Source: Chromobacterium amazonense
Lineage (GTDB): Bacteria > Pseudomonadota > Gammaproteobacteria > Burkholderiales > Chromobacteriaceae
Direction of reading: 5' to 3'
DNA length: 64,000 bases
NCBI RefSeq assembly: GCF_001855565.1
Contig: NZ_MKCR01000002.1
Span: 1-64,000, forward strand
Part shown: positions 50,388-59,291 of the stretch, one piece after another
Position numbering within the stretch: position 1 is the stretch's first letter
Layout: every line of letters starts with the position of its first letter
Translations under genes and position numbers: made by a program
Notes under the pieces: model-generated
The model's database searches: none
What the model saw: the letters and a program-made list of their open reading frames with translations, nothing else
Told to the model about the DNA's origin: nothing

Positions 50388-51575
50388 ATGCATATCGTTC
50401 AATTTCTGATCGGCCTACTCGTGGTGCTGGCCCTGACGCAACTGGTCGCTCGCGACCGGAAGAACATCAAGATCCGCTCCGTCCTGCAGCTGCTGGTTGT
50501 CGAGATCGCCCTGGCCTTCTTCCTGCTCAACACGACATATGGCCTGGCCATCGTCGGCAGCATTTCCAGCGTCTTCACCAAGTTGATGGAATTTGCCGGC
50601 GAAGGCACCAACTTCGCCTTCGGCGGCATCCAGAACAAGGGCGAGTTCAGCTTCTTCCTGATGGTGCTGATGCCCATCGTGTTCATTTCTGTGCTGATCG
50701 GCATCCTGCAGCACATCCGCGTGTTGCCGGTGGTGATCCGCGCCGTCGGCTTCGTGCTGTCCAAGGTCAGCGGCATGGGCAAGATCGAATCGTTCAACGC
50801 CATCAGCTCGATGATGGTGGGCCAGTCCGAGAACTTCATCGCCTACAAGAACATCATCCATACCTTTGACGAAAAGCGCATGTACACGCTGGCCGCCACC
50901 GCCATGTCCACCGTGTCCATGTCCATCGTCGGCTCCTATATGCAGATGATAGAGCCGCGCTTCGTGGTGACCGCGCTGGTGCTGAACCTGTTCAGCACCT
51001 TCGTGGTGCTGTCGCTGATCAACCCCTACGACAGCGCGCTGGGCGAAGACGAGCTGATCAGCAACGAAGGCCACCGCGTATCGTTCTTCGAGATGCTGGG
51101 CGAATACATCCTGACCGGCTTCAAGATCGCCGTGATCGTGGCCGCCATGCTGGTCGGCTTCATCGCCCTGATCTCCTGCGTCAACTTCATCTTCACCTCC
51201 ATCTTCGGCATCAACTTCCAGACCATGCTCGGCTATGTGTTCTGGCCGTTCGCCTGGCTGATGGGCGTGCCGGCGCCCGAGGCGCTGACCGCCAGCAGCA
51301 TCATGGCCACCAAGCTTGTGACCAACGAGTTTGTCGCCATGCTGGAACTGAAGAACCACGCAGCCCACCTGTCCGACTACACCCGCGGCGTGCTGTCCAT
51401 TTTCCTGGTGTCCTTCGCCAACTTCAGCTCCATCGGCATCATCGCCGGCGCGGTGAAGGGCCTGAACGAAGAGCGCGGCAATATGGTGTCCCGCTTCGGC
51501 CTGAAGCTGGTCTACGGCTCCTCGCTGGTGAGCATCCTGTCCGCGCTGATCGCCGGCCTGGTGCTGGCTTCCTGA
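50388..51575 (+). CDS. nupC: concentrative nucleoside transporter (NupC type)
   Basis: A 395-residue inner-membrane symporter of the CNT family with about ten TM helices. The core repeats include [11 protein letters not shown] and, in the second half, [18 protein letters not shown] and [17 protein letters not shown], all typical of NupC/YeiJ. It takes up pyrimidine and/or purine nucleosides with protons or sodium. No strong ribosome site precedes ATG 50388. The 248 bp upstream hold its promoter and no recognisable riboswitch. Confidence 0.93.
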   Translation: MHIVQFLIGLLVVLALTQLVARDRKNIKIRSVLQLLVVEIALAFFLLNTTYGLAIVGSISSVFTKLMEFAGEGTNFAFGGIQNKGEFSFFLMVLMPIVFISVLIGILQHIRVLPVVIRAVGFVLSKVSGMGKIESFNAISSMMVGQSENFIAYKNIIHTFDEKRMYTLAATAMSTVSMSIVGSYMQMIEPRFVVTALVLNLFSTFVVLSLINPYDSALGEDELISNEGHRVSFFEMLGEYILTGFKIAVIVAAMLVGFIALISCVNFIFTSIFGINFQTMLGYVFWPFAWLMGVPAPEALTASSIMATKLVTNEFVAMLELKNHAAHLSDYTRGVLSIFLVSFANFSSIGIIAGAVKGLNEERGNMVSRFGLKLVYGSSLVSILSALIAGLVLAS

Positions 51576-51606
51576 GCCAAACCGCCAGCCTGTCCCGAAC
51601 ATCCAG

Positions 51607-51636
51607 CCGCCCGCTCTTGCGGGCGGTTTTGTTTTG
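51607..51636 (+). terminator. intrinsic terminator of nupC
   Basis: An 8-bp GC stem (CCGCCCGC / GCGGGCGG) with a TCTT loop is followed by TTTTGTTTTG. Confidence 0.85.
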
Positions 51637-51684
51637 TCCGCCCCTGCCGCATAATGGCCGCCTGATCCACAAGGAAAGTCCGCC

Positions 51685-52311
51685 ATGCCGCACCAAGCGC
51701 TCAGCGAGCAAGACTATCAACGCCTGTCCGCCACCCTGTCCCGTTTCGTTGATCAGGGTTGCATGAATCTGGAACAACTGGACGGTTTCTTCGCCGCGCT
51801 GCTGGCAGGCCCGGAAGCCATCCGCCCGGCGGAATGCCTGCCGCTGATCCTGGGCGACGCTTTCGACGACGAATCAGCCTTCCCCAGCGAAAAAGCGCTG
51901 GAACAGTTCGTATCCCTGCTGCGCGGCCACTGGCAGGACATCGCCGAAGCGTTGAGCGGAGGCGAATTCCAGCCCTGGCTGGACGCCGGCGCCGATGGCG
52001 AAATCCGCGGCAACGACTGGTGCGAAGGCTTTGTCGCCGGCATGGAGTTGCTGAACGAAGACTGGGGCATGCTGTTCGATTCCCCGGACAGCGCCCCGCT
52101 TCTGGAGCCTATCATGGCCCTGGGTTTCGAACGCCACCCGGATGCCGACATGCGCCCTTTCGTGGACGGCATTTCCAATGAAGTCCGCGCCGAGCTACTG
52201 GCCGCCATCTCGCCCTCCGTGCACGGCATCCACGATTTCTTCGCCGGCATCCGCCGCCAACTGGAACAGGAAGAGCAGGAATCAGACCCGCACCCCAGGC
52301 ACAGGCATTGA
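51685..52311 (+). CDS. UPF0149/YecA-family protein
   Basis: A 208-residue alpha-helical protein of the UPF0149 (YgfB/YecA) family. MNLEQLDGFFAALLAGPEAI near residue 27 and the DWCEGFVAGMELLNEDWG block near 111 are diagnostic. The zinc-binding SEC-C motif found at the C-terminus of some members is absent; the end is an acidic/His-rich tail instead. AAGGAAAG precedes ATG 51685. Function is unknown. Confidence 0.88.
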   Translation: MPHQALSEQDYQRLSATLSRFVDQGCMNLEQLDGFFAALLAGPEAIRPAECLPLILGDAFDDESAFPSEKALEQFVSLLRGHWQDIAEALSGGEFQPWLDAGADGEIRGNDWCEGFVAGMELLNEDWGMLFDSPDSAPLLEPIMALGFERHPDADMRPFVDGISNEVRAELLAAISPSVHGIHDFFAGIRRQLEQEEQESDPHPRHRH

Positions 52312-52425
52312 AAACCGGGTAAACCAGCGGCCATGCCGCCGCGTTTAGCATAGACTGACCATCACCAGGCGAGCCGGCCATGGCTCACGCGCCGGCAGCC
52401 GCAGTCTATTTTCAAGGGGTAATCC

Positions 52426-53256
52426 ATGAATCCAATCGAAGCCTTGCTGTTTGCCGTGATCCAGGGCGTCAGCGAACTGTTTCCCGTCAGCAGCCTAGGG
52501 CACGGCGTGCTGATCCCGGACTGGCTGCACTGGTCGATCAACCGCACCAGCCCGGACTTCCTGCCATTCATGGTGATGCTGCACCTGGGCACCGCCGCCG
52601 CGCTGCTGGTCTACTTCCGCCGCGACTGGATAGACCTCATCGGCGGCTGGCTCAGAGCCGGCGGCCGCGCCAGCAATCCGGAAGCGCGCCTGATGTGGCT
52701 GGTGATCGCCGGCACCATCCCCGCCGGCCTGCTGGGCCTCTTGCTGGAAAAACAGCTGCGCGCGCTGTTCACCAGCACCACCGCCGTGCTGATCTTCCTG
52801 GCCCTGAACGGCCTGCTGCTGCTGCTGGGCGACCGGCTGAAAAAGAAAGCGGCCTCGCACGATCTGTCGCAGCTGAGCTTTGCCGGCGCCATCAAGATCG
52901 GCGCCGGCCAGGCGCTGGCGCTGCTGCCGGGCTTCTCCCGCTCCGGCGCCACCCTGGTGACCGGCCTGGCCCACGGCTTGGACTACGCCTCTTCCGCCCG
53001 CTTCTCCTTCCTGCTGGCCACCCCCATCATCACCGCGGCCGGCATTCTGGAAATCCCCAAGCTGGCGCACAAGGGCCATGGCTCCGCCGAATGGGGCCTG
53101 CTGCTGGCCTGCGGCGCGGTAGCAGGCCTGTGCGCCTATGCCAGCACCTGGTTCCTGATGCGCTACTTCAAGAAGACCGAGATCGAGTCGCTGCGGCCCT
53201 TCGGCTTCTATTGCCTGCTGGTCGGCATCGGCGGCCTGCTGGCAAAAGCGCTGTAA
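52426..53256 (+). CDS. uppP: undecaprenyl-diphosphate phosphatase (BacA/UppP)
   Basis: A 276-residue inner-membrane enzyme that recycles the cell-wall carrier lipid by removing a phosphate. It has about eight TM segments and both family motifs: GVSELFPVSSLGHG near residue 14 and PGFSRSGAT near 168. Length matches E. coli UppP (273). The ATG follows GGGGTAATCC. Confidence 0.95.
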   Translation: MNPIEALLFAVIQGVSELFPVSSLGHGVLIPDWLHWSINRTSPDFLPFMVMLHLGTAAALLVYFRRDWIDLIGGWLRAGGRASNPEARLMWLVIAGTIPAGLLGLLLEKQLRALFTSTTAVLIFLALNGLLLLLGDRLKKKAASHDLSQLSFAGAIKIGAGQALALLPGFSRSGATLVTGLAHGLDYASSARFSFLLATPIITAAGILEIPKLAHKGHGSAEWGLLLACGAVAGLCAYASTWFLMRYFKKTEIESLRPFGFYCLLVGIGGLLAKAL

Positions 53257-53353
53257 AGCGCTGGACTTACGTCGTCAATCCTATAGAATTGCAACAGACA
53301 GTAATTCTACTTATTGAAACCCGGTTCCCTCCGGGCTAAAGCCTTCATGGCAG

Positions 53354-53400
53354 CCGCCGGCCCTGCTCTACGCGCGTGGAGCACAACCGGCGGTTTTCTT
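53354..53400 (+). terminator. terminator after uppP
   Basis: The stem CCGCCGG / CCGGCGG encloses a second hairpin (TGCTC-ACGCGCGT-GAGCA) and is followed by TTTTCTT. A small hairpin CCCGG-CCGGG precedes it. Confidence 0.65.
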
Positions 53401-53458
53401 GGAATCACTGATCTCACACAGGAGGCGAAAGACCTCGTACATCAATATTTTCGGAAGA

Positions 53459-53929
53459 ATGAGTGTATTGGAAGATCGTAAAAATGACCGCCTGCCCGAT
53501 GATTTGGCCAGGCGCGCTACCGCCATCATCGAACTCCCCGACGGCGTGCTCGTCACCGCCAGCCGCGGCGGCCGCTACAACTTGCCGGGCGGCAAAGCCA
53601 ACCGCGGCGAACTCCGCTCGCAGGCGTTGATCCGCGAAGTGCGCGAGGAAACCGGGCTGCGCATCAACTCGATGCTTTATCTGTTCGACCACATCACCCC
53701 GTTCAACGCCCACAAGGTCTACCTCTGCATCGCGCAGGGCCAGCCCAAACCGCAGAACGAGATCGAACGCATCGCGCTGGTATCGTCGCCGGACACCGAT
53801 ATGGATCTGTTCGTCGAAGGCCGCGCCATCCTGCGCCGCTACGCCCATCTGCGCAACGAGGAAACCGCCAAAGGCCAGGCCTTGCGCGCCATGCTTGGCC
53901 TGGCGCGCTACATCGCCAAGGTCGATTGA
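53459..53929 (+). CDS. Nudix hydrolase
   Basis: A 156-residue pyrophosphohydrolase. A complete Nudix box is visible: Gly45, Glu51, then Arg59-Glu60 and Glu63-Glu64, matching GX5EX7REUXEEXGU. Substrates are nucleoside diphosphate derivatives; the specific one is unknown. ATG 53459 with GGAAGA is chosen over a TTG at 53399. It may begin its own transcript downstream of the uppP terminator. Confidence 0.85.
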   Translation: MSVLEDRKNDRLPDDLARRATAIIELPDGVLVTASRGGRYNLPGGKANRGELRSQALIREVREETGLRINSMLYLFDHITPFNAHKVYLCIAQGQPKPQNEIERIALVSSPDTDMDLFVEGRAILRRYAHLRNEETAKGQALRAMLGLARYIAKVD

Positions 53930-53944
53930 CGCCATCGGGAAAAC

Positions 53945-53975
53945 AAAAAGGACACGCTTGAGCGTGTCCTTTTTT
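53945..53975. terminator. bidirectional terminator between Nudix and membrane-protein genes
   Basis: A 14-bp stem (AAAAAGGACACGCT / AGCGTGTCCTTTTT) with a 2-nt spacer and T-runs on both strands. Confidence 0.92.
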
Positions 53976-53993
53976 CTTGGCTGCAGCCCAGGC

Positions 53994-54584
53994 TTATTTG
54001 GCTATCGCCGCCGAGCCGGAGCTGGCGGCGCCCTTCTGCTGCATCATCGCCACCATGTCGGCCGGCAGATCCACCCAGCCAGCGGTATTGGCCAAGGACA
54101 GCGTCGCCGCCAGCAGCACCAGGGCCAGCGGCGCGAACAGCACCACCCCCGCCAGCACCCTCAGCTTGGACACGCCCGACACCTGCGACAGGGCGTTCAC
54201 CAGCACCACCATGCCCAGCAGCGACAACAGCATGTCGGCGCCGGCCGCCACATCGTCCGGCAGCCAGCTGGTCAGGGGCTCGATGAATTGCAAGCCGCTG
54301 GCCACCACCACCAGGCCAAACAGCGACCCCGCCAGCTCGGCCTTGCCCAGCCGCAGCCAGAAACCGATGAAGCGGGTGAAGAACACCGTCTCCATCCAGG
54401 TGAACGCCACCATGAAGCCGATGCGGCCGGCGACATTGCTGCCCAGCTCCGTGGTGTCCCCGCTGGCGATCACCCCCAGCAGCGTCAGCAGCAGCGCCGG
54501 CTGCCACCACGGGTACTGATAGGCGGCCAGCGGCTTCACCCGCAAGCGCAACAGGTCGAATAAATCGTCGATCAGCACGCGCAT
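53994..54584 (-). CDS. hypothetical inner-membrane protein
   Basis: A 196-residue protein with about five predicted TM segments: residues about 30-48, 59-76, 87-105, 122-138 and 146-165. The Yip1-like arrangement (hydrophobic core flanked by a short polar N-terminus, C-terminal Ala/Ser tail) is only suggestive. It begins 7 bp after purU and is probably co-transcribed with it. Function is unknown. Confidence 0.65.
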   Translation of the reverse strand: MRVLIDDLFDLLRLRVKPLAAYQYPWWQPALLLTLLGVIASGDTTELGSNVAGRIGFMVAFTWMETVFFTRFIGFWLRLGKAELAGSLFGLVVVASGLQFIEPLTSWLPDDVAAGADMLLSLLGMVVLVNALSQVSGVSKLRVLAGVVLFAPLALVLLAATLSLANTAGWVDLPADMVAMMQQKGAASSGSAAIAK

Positions 54585-54591
54585 GGCCGGC

Positions 54592-55455
54592 TCAATCGAA
54601 AACCACGGTCTTGTTGTTGTAGGACAGCACGCGATTGTCCAGATGCCAGCGCACGGCGCGCGACAACACCATTTTTTCCAGGTCGCGGCCCTTCTCCACC
54701 AGGTCCTCCACCGTGTCGCGATGCGAAATGCGGGTCACTTCTTGCTCGATGATCGGGCCTTCGTCCAGATCCTCGGTCACATAGTGGCTGGTGGCGCCGA
54801 TCAGCTTGACGCCGCGCGCGAAGGCGCGATGGTAAGGCTTGGCGCCGTCGAAGGCCGGCAGGAAGCTGTGATGGATGTTGATCACGCGGTCCGGGTAGCG
54901 AGTGACGAATTCGCCGGACAGAATCTGCATGTAGCGCGCCAGCACGATGAAATCGACGCCAGCCTCTTCCAGCAGGCGGAATTGCTCGGCCTCGGCCTCG
55001 GCCTTGTTGTCCTTGGTCACCTTGATCACATGGAACGGAATGCCGTTGAACTCCACCAAGCGGCGGCAGGTTTCGTGATTGGATATCACCAACGGGATGT
55101 CGCAATCCAGCTCGCCGATGCGCCAGCGGTGCATCAGGTCCACCAGACAGTGCTCGTACTGCGAAACGAAGATGGCCATGCGCGGCTTGCGCGCCGACAG
55201 CGACACCTTCCAATTCATGCCATGCTCGTCGGCAATGGGCTGGAAGGCTGCGGCGAAGCTGTCCATCGGCAGCGTGAAGCCGTCCAAATCCCACTGCACC
55301 CGCATCAGGAACAGGTTCTCGCTGGTATCCTGATGCTGGTCGGCGTGCATGATGTTGGCGTTATAGGTCATCAGGAAATTGGCGATGGCCGCAACCAGGC
55401 CCTTTTTGTCCGGCGCGCTGATCAGCAGCGTGGCCGAGTGTTTCTCGTGACTCAT
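54592..55455 (-). CDS. purU: formyltetrahydrofolate deformylase
   Basis: A 287-residue enzyme that hydrolyses 10-formyl-THF to formate and THF. An N-terminal ACT domain (about 6-85; LISAPDKKGLVAAIANFL) precedes the formyltransferase-fold domain. The catalytic triad is in the INIHHSFLPAF and YVTEDLDEGPIIEQE segments. Followed by a small membrane-protein gene; folD lies 176 bp upstream on the same strand, so one-carbon genes are clustered. Confidence 0.95.
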   Translation of the reverse strand: MSHEKHSATLLISAPDKKGLVAAIANFLMTYNANIMHADQHQDTSENLFLMRVQWDLDGFTLPMDSFAAAFQPIADEHGMNWKVSLSARKPRMAIFVSQYEHCLVDLMHRWRIGELDCDIPLVISNHETCRRLVEFNGIPFHVIKVTKDNKAEAEAEQFRLLEEAGVDFIVLARYMQILSGEFVTRYPDRVINIHHSFLPAFDGAKPYHRAFARGVKLIGATSHYVTEDLDEGPIIEQEVTRISHRDTVEDLVEKGRDLEKMVLSRAVRWHLDNRVLSYNNKTVVFD

Positions 55456-55548
55456 TCAGTAAACCCGTGATCAATCTGTAAATTAGTTTTACGTAATACT
55501 AAAACAGCCGCGCGCGGCTGTCTGCAACTCTCGCGCCGACGTGGCGGC

Positions 55549-55593
55549 GAAAAACAAAATCGCCACAGCCCGGCTGCACCGGCCGCTGTGGCG
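55549..55593 (-). terminator. terminator of folD
   Basis: A 9-bp stem (CGCCACAGC / GCTGTGGCG, with inner pairing) is followed on the minus strand by ATTTTGTTTTTC, 38 bp after the folD stop. Confidence 0.72.
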
Positions 55594-55631
55594 AGCATGC
55601 TCAGACCCGCCGCGCGCGCGGCGGAGAAAGC

Positions 55632-56483
55632 TCAGGCATTCAGATTGGCGGAATCCAGCGTATTCTGCAAGAGGGTGGCGATGGTCATCGGCCCCACGCC
55701 GCCCGGCACCGGCGTAATGAAGCCTGCGCGCTCGCGCGCGGCGTCGAACTCCACATCGCCGCACAACTTGCCGCTATCCAGGCGGTTGATGCCGACGTCG
55801 ATCACCACCGCGCCCGGCTTGACCCATTCGCCCTTGACGAAGTTGGGGATGCCCACGCCCACCACTAGGATGTCCGCGGCGGCCACTTCGGCGGCCAGAT
55901 TCTGCGTGGCGCTATGGCAGACGGTAACGGTGGCGCGCGCCATCAGCATTTCCAGCGCCTGCGGCCGACCCACGATATTGGAGGCGCCGACGATCACCGC
56001 CTTCTTGCCTTTGGGATCGATGCCGTATTCTTCCAGCAGCGTCATCACGCCGCGCGGCGTGCAGGGACGCATCAGCGGCATCTTGATTGCCAGGCGGCCG
56101 ACATTATACGGGTGGAAACCGTCCACATCCTTTTTCGGATCAATACGTTCAATCACCGTTTGCGGATCGATCTGTTTCGGCAGCGGCAGCTGCACCAGTA
56201 TTCCATCCACGCCGTCATCCGCATTCAACTCGTCGATTATCTCCAGCAATTGCTGCTGGCTGGTTTCGGCCGGCAATTCATACGATACCGAACGCACCCC
56301 GGCTTTTTCGCAAGCGCGCTTCTTGCCGCCCACATAGACGGCCGAAGCCGGATCATCCCCCACCAGCACCACGGCCAGCGCCGGCGCGCGCTTGCCTTGC
56401 GCCAGACGCGTTTCCACGCCCACGCGCACCTTTTCAACCAGCCGTTCCGCTACCGCCTTGCCATCGATCAATTGTGCCGACAT
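55632..56483 (-). CDS. folD: bifunctional methylene-THF dehydrogenase/cyclohydrolase
   Basis: A 283-residue NADP-dependent enzyme interconverting 5,10-methylene-THF and 10-formyl-THF. Conserved blocks include [20 protein letters not shown] (Tyr/Lys active site), [30 protein letters not shown] for NADP binding, and the C-terminal [12 protein letters not shown]. Length is typical. Confidence 0.96.
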   Translation of the reverse strand: MSAQLIDGKAVAERLVEKVRVGVETRLAQGKRAPALAVVLVGDDPASAVYVGGKKRACEKAGVRSVSYELPAETSQQQLLEIIDELNADDGVDGILVQLPLPKQIDPQTVIERIDPKKDVDGFHPYNVGRLAIKMPLMRPCTPRGVMTLLEEYGIDPKGKKAVIVGASNIVGRPQALEMLMARATVTVCHSATQNLAAEVAAADILVVGVGIPNFVKGEWVKPGAVVIDVGINRLDSGKLCGDVEFDAARERAGFITPVPGGVGPMTIATLLQNTLDSANLNA

Positions 56484-56679
56484 GCCTGAATCCCATATTG
56501 ATGCAAATAAATAACGGGCGCTATTGTCGCATTATTTGCGCAGCGCAGTAAGAGCGGTTCCGCGGTTTATTTTTCTTAAGATCAAGATAAATAAAGAGAA
56601 AAGTCCAGACAGAATCCGCAAGCCGGAAAACAGCGGCAAATACTCCCCGCAAACCGGCCAAATTATTTGCACAAAGCCG

Positions 56680-56708
56680 TTGACAGGCCTCGGCCTCATC
56701 CGTATAGT
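56680..56708 (+). promoter_or_regulatory. near-consensus sigma-70 promoter of the tRNA cluster
   Basis: A perfect -35 TTGACA (56680-56685), exactly 17 bp spacer and -10 TATAGT (56703-56708) lie 13 bp before the first tRNA. Confidence 0.9.
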
Positions 56709-56721
56709 TGCGGTCTCTGTT

Positions 56722-56798
56722 CGGGGCGTAGCGCAGCCTGGTAGCGCACCTGATTTGGGATCAGGGGGTCGCGAGTTCGAATCCCGCCGCCCCGACCA
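56722..56798 (+). tRNA. tRNA-Pro(TGG)
   Basis: A 77-nt cloverleaf with acceptor CGGGGCG/CGCCCCG, anticodon TGG in CTGATTTGGGATCAG, TTCGAAT T-loop and an encoded CCA end. First gene of the cluster. Confidence 0.95.
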
Positions 56799-56821
56799 GA
56801 CACAACAAGCAGCCCGATAGA

Positions 56822-56898
56822 GCGCCCGTAGCTCAACCGGATAGAGCACCAGCCTTCTAAGCTGGGGGTTACAGGTTCGATTCCTGTCGGGCGCGCCA
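56822..56898 (+). tRNA. tRNA-Arg(TCT)
   Basis: A 77-nt cloverleaf with acceptor GCGCCCG/CGGGCGC, anticodon TCT in CCAGCCTTCTAAGCTGG, TTCGATT T-loop and an encoded CCA end. Confidence 0.95.
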
Positions 56899-56924
56899 AG
56901 CTTGCTTGATTGCAGTACCCAGTG

Positions 56925-57000
56925 GTGGATATAGCTCAGTTGGTAGAGTCCCGGATTGTGATTCCGGTTGTCGTGGGTTCGAGTCCCATTATCCACCCCA
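56925..57000 (+). tRNA. tRNA-His(GTG), copy 1
   Basis: A 76-nt cloverleaf with acceptor GTGGATA/TATCCAC, anticodon GTG and an encoded CCA. The extra G-1 expected for tRNA-His is base 56924, facing discriminator C. Confidence 0.95.
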
Positions 57001-57046
57001 CAATTTGCCCGATTGCGGCCCAGCCGCGGTCCAAGCCGTTTCAGCG

Positions 57047-57122
57047 GTGGATATAGCTCAGTTGGTAGAGTCCCGGATTGTGATTCCGGTTGTCGTGGGT
57101 TCGAGTCCCATTATCCACCCCA
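57047..57122 (+). tRNA. tRNA-His(GTG), copy 2
   Basis: Identical to copy 1 over the 76 nt, 46 bp downstream of it. The sequence between the copies is unrelated. Confidence 0.95.
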
Positions 57123-57148
57123 AGATTACGACCATCGAGTCGCCAGCG

Positions 57149-57224
57149 GTGGATGTAGCTCAGTTGGTAGAGTCCCGGATTGTGATTCCGGTTGTCGTGG
57201 GTTCGAGTCCCATCATCCACCCCA
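57149..57224 (+). tRNA. tRNA-His(GTG), copy 3
   Basis: Same as copies 1 and 2 except the last acceptor pair: GTGGATG pairs with CATCCAC, an A-U to G-C change on both sides that preserves pairing. Confidence 0.95.
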
Positions 57225-57231
57225 GAAATTC

Positions 57232-57261
57232 AAAGCCCGACGCATCCGTCGGGCTTTTTTC
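57232..57261 (+). terminator. terminator of the tRNA cluster
   Basis: An 11-bp stem (AAAGCCCGACG / CGTCGGGCTTT) with a 4-nt loop is followed by TTT, 7 bp after the last tRNA. Confidence 0.9.
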
Positions 57262-57314
57262 ATGCCCTTCTCCGAAAATTACAGATTCGCGACAAAAATA
57301 TTCAAGTTAGATGC

Positions 57315-57361
57315 TTGCCGGAACGGGCAAGCTCCGTATAATCGAATACATTTGCATGTAT
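57315..57361 (+). promoter_or_regulatory. promoter and probable autoregulatory operator of the GntR gene
   Basis: A -35-like TTGCCG (57315-57320) and -10 TATAAT (57337-57342) are spaced 16 bp. The palindrome ATACAT-TTGC-ATGTAT (57346-57361) follows immediately at the start-site position. FCD/FadR-type regulators commonly bind such short inverted repeats. Confidence 0.6.
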
Positions 57362-57391
57362 CCGATTGACTGACAGATAACGACACCCACC

Positions 57392-58066
57392 ATGACCACC
57401 CTGCAGCCGATCAAGCGCCAGACGCTTACCAGTGCCGTCACCGAATCCCTGCGCCGCCGCATTCTGTCGGGCGAATTCGCTGACGGCCAACAATTGCGCC
57501 AGGAGGCGCTGTCCCACGAATACGGCGTCAGCCGGGTGCCGGTGCGCGAGGCGCTGCGCCAGCTGGAGGCGGAGGGACTGATCCAGATCATCGACCACAA
57601 GGGCGCCCTGGTGTCCAAGCTGTCGCTGGAAGACATCCTGGAGCTGCTAGAAGTGCGGGCCATGCTGGAATGCTCGCTGCTGAAAGCCGCCATCTCCTGT
57701 CAAAGCGCGGCGGACCTGGACGCCGCCCAACAGACGCTGCGCGAATTCGAAGTGGCGCTGAACAACAACGACGTGCGCCACTGGGGAGAGATCAACTCCC
57801 GCTTCCATCTGGCACTGTACCGCGCCGCGCGCCGCCCCAATACCCTGGCGCTGATCGAGCAGTTGCACAACAAGACCGACCGCTACACCCGGATGCAGAT
57901 CCTGTTCACCCGCACCATGGAGCGGGCCCACGAAGAACACACCCGCCTGCTGGAGCTGTGCCGACAAGGCAAGGCGGACGAGGCGGCCGAGTTCCTGCGT
58001 TTCCACATCCTGTCTGCCGGCCACGCGCTGGAAAGCTACCTGAAGGGTCAGCAGGCCAATCACTGA
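57392..58066 (+). CDS. GntR-family regulator (FadR/FCD subfamily)
   Basis: A 224-residue repressor-type regulator. The winged HTH (about 10-70) includes LRQEALSHEYGVSRVPVREALRQ-like sequence, split here into LSHEYGVSRVPVREALRQLE. An all-helical FCD effector domain follows (about 85-215) with the metal/ligand residues in NSRFHLALYRAA and AHEEHTRLLELC. ATG 57392 is 30 bp after the operator palindrome. Targets are unknown; no catabolic operon is adjacent. Confidence 0.9.
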   Translation: MTTLQPIKRQTLTSAVTESLRRRILSGEFADGQQLRQEALSHEYGVSRVPVREALRQLEAEGLIQIIDHKGALVSKLSLEDILELLEVRAMLECSLLKAAISCQSAADLDAAQQTLREFEVALNNNDVRHWGEINSRFHLALYRAARRPNTLALIEQLHNKTDRYTRMQILFTRTMERAHEEHTRLLELCRQGKADEAAEFLRFHILSAGHALESYLKGQQANH

Positions 58067-58306
58067 GCGCCGCAGCCAGCCCCCGCGCGACAAGAAGGCT
58101 TATGCCAGATCTGACATAGCGCGGCCTTGCTCACCGCGCCGTCCGGCTTGATGCGGTCCTGCCGCATGCATGCTCGCCCCTCCTCTCGCGCAACCGCGCC
58201 GTCACGGCTGCCCGATGCCGGCTGCGCCGCGCCCCATCCGCCCACCCCCAAACGCCCTCCCCACCCCGGATGGCCGCGCAAGCATACACATCTAATTTTT
58301 CGATCA

Positions 58307-58334
58307 TTGACCACAAAATTTTGCGCTTTTTAAT
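58307..58334 (+). promoter_or_regulatory. likely sigma-70 promoter of the pirin gene
   Basis: A -35 TTGACC (58307-58312) and -10 TTTAAT (58329-58334) spaced 16 bp lie in the AT-rich end of the 320-bp gap after the GntR gene. The GC-rich first part of that gap shows nothing recognisable. Confidence 0.45.
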
Positions 58335-58386
58335 CTAGTTTTCCACCAGGAAAATGGCAGCATCAAACTCTGAACAGGAGATGTCC

Positions 58387-59226
58387 ATGCGCGCCCTCAG
58401 CAGAAAAGTCGAACAACTGGTCAATGGCCGCGAAGTCTCAGACGGCGCCGGCGTGCGCCTGCAGCGGGTGCTGAACCAATCGCTGCAACGGCGGCTCGAC
58501 CCCTTCCTGATGTTGGATGAGTTCCGCTCCGACAACCCGGACGATTACATCGCCGGCTTCCCCAGCCACCCGCACCGCGGCTTTGAAACCGTGACCTATA
58601 TGCTGGACGGCCGCATGCGCCACCGCGACAACGCCGGCAACGAAGGCCTGCTCGGCCCCGGCGGCATGCAATGGATGACGGCCGGACGCGGCATCGTTCA
58701 CTCGGAGATCCCGGAGCAGCAGGATGGACTGATGCATGGCTTCCAGCTGTGGATCAACTTGCCGGCCGCCGACAAGATGGCCGCGCCAAGCTACCGCGAC
58801 ATCCCGGCAGCGGACATCCCGCAATGGCAAGACGGTGATGGCAATGCCTTGAAGCTGCTGGCGGGCCGCTTTGACGGCCGCCAGGGCGCGATCGAGCGCC
58901 CGGTGACCGATCCGCTATACCTGGACATCGCGCTGCGCCCAGGCAATCGCCTGTGGCTGCCGCTGCCATCCAGCCACCACGCCTTCCTGTATCTTTACCA
59001 GGGAGCGGCGCAGGCGGCGGACAGCGTGATGGGAGAGCGCCAGCTCGCCGTGCTGGACGATGACGGAGACGGCGTCGAGCTGCTCAACGGCAGCGCGGAA
59101 AGCCGCTTGCTGGTCTTGGCTGCCAGACCGCTGAACGAGCCCATCGCGCAATGGGGACCGTTCGTGATGAATACGCGCCAGGAAATCGAGCAGGCGATGG
59201 ACGATTACAGCGAAGGCCGGTTCTGA
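58387..59226 (+). CDS. pirin-family bicupin protein
   Basis: A 279-residue bicupin of the pirin family. The metal ligands of the N-terminal cupin are His61 and His63 (SHPHRGFETVTYM), His105 and Glu107 (GRGIVHSEIPE). Bacterial pirins act as quercetinases or modulate enzymes such as pyruvate dehydrogenase. ATG 58387 has AGGAG at the right distance; the ATG six bases earlier overlaps it. It converges on the haemagglutinin gene. Confidence 0.93.
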   Translation: MRALSRKVEQLVNGREVSDGAGVRLQRVLNQSLQRRLDPFLMLDEFRSDNPDDYIAGFPSHPHRGFETVTYMLDGRMRHRDNAGNEGLLGPGGMQWMTAGRGIVHSEIPEQQDGLMHGFQLWINLPAADKMAAPSYRDIPAADIPQWQDGDGNALKLLAGRFDGRQGAIERPVTDPLYLDIALRPGNRLWLPLPSSHHAFLYLYQGAAQAADSVMGERQLAVLDDDGDGVELLNGSAESRLLVLAARPLNEPIAQWGPFVMNTRQEIEQAMDDYSEGRF

Positions 59227-59237
59227 TCCGCGCCACG

Positions 59238-59265
59238 AAAAACGGCAGCCGCAGGCTGCCGTTTT
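59238..59265. terminator. bidirectional terminator between pirin and haemagglutinin genes
   Basis: A perfect 12-bp stem (AAAACGGCAGCC / GGCTGCCGTTTT) with a 3-nt loop. Confidence 0.88.
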
Positions 59266-59291
59266 GGATTGCGCGAGGCGGAACGCCCTGC

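Noticed and set aside
56925-57224. The tRNA-His direct repeats as a CRISPR-like array or integration att sites
   Set aside because: Each repeat is a complete tRNA; spacers are of unequal length and no integrase or truncated tRNA copy is nearby.
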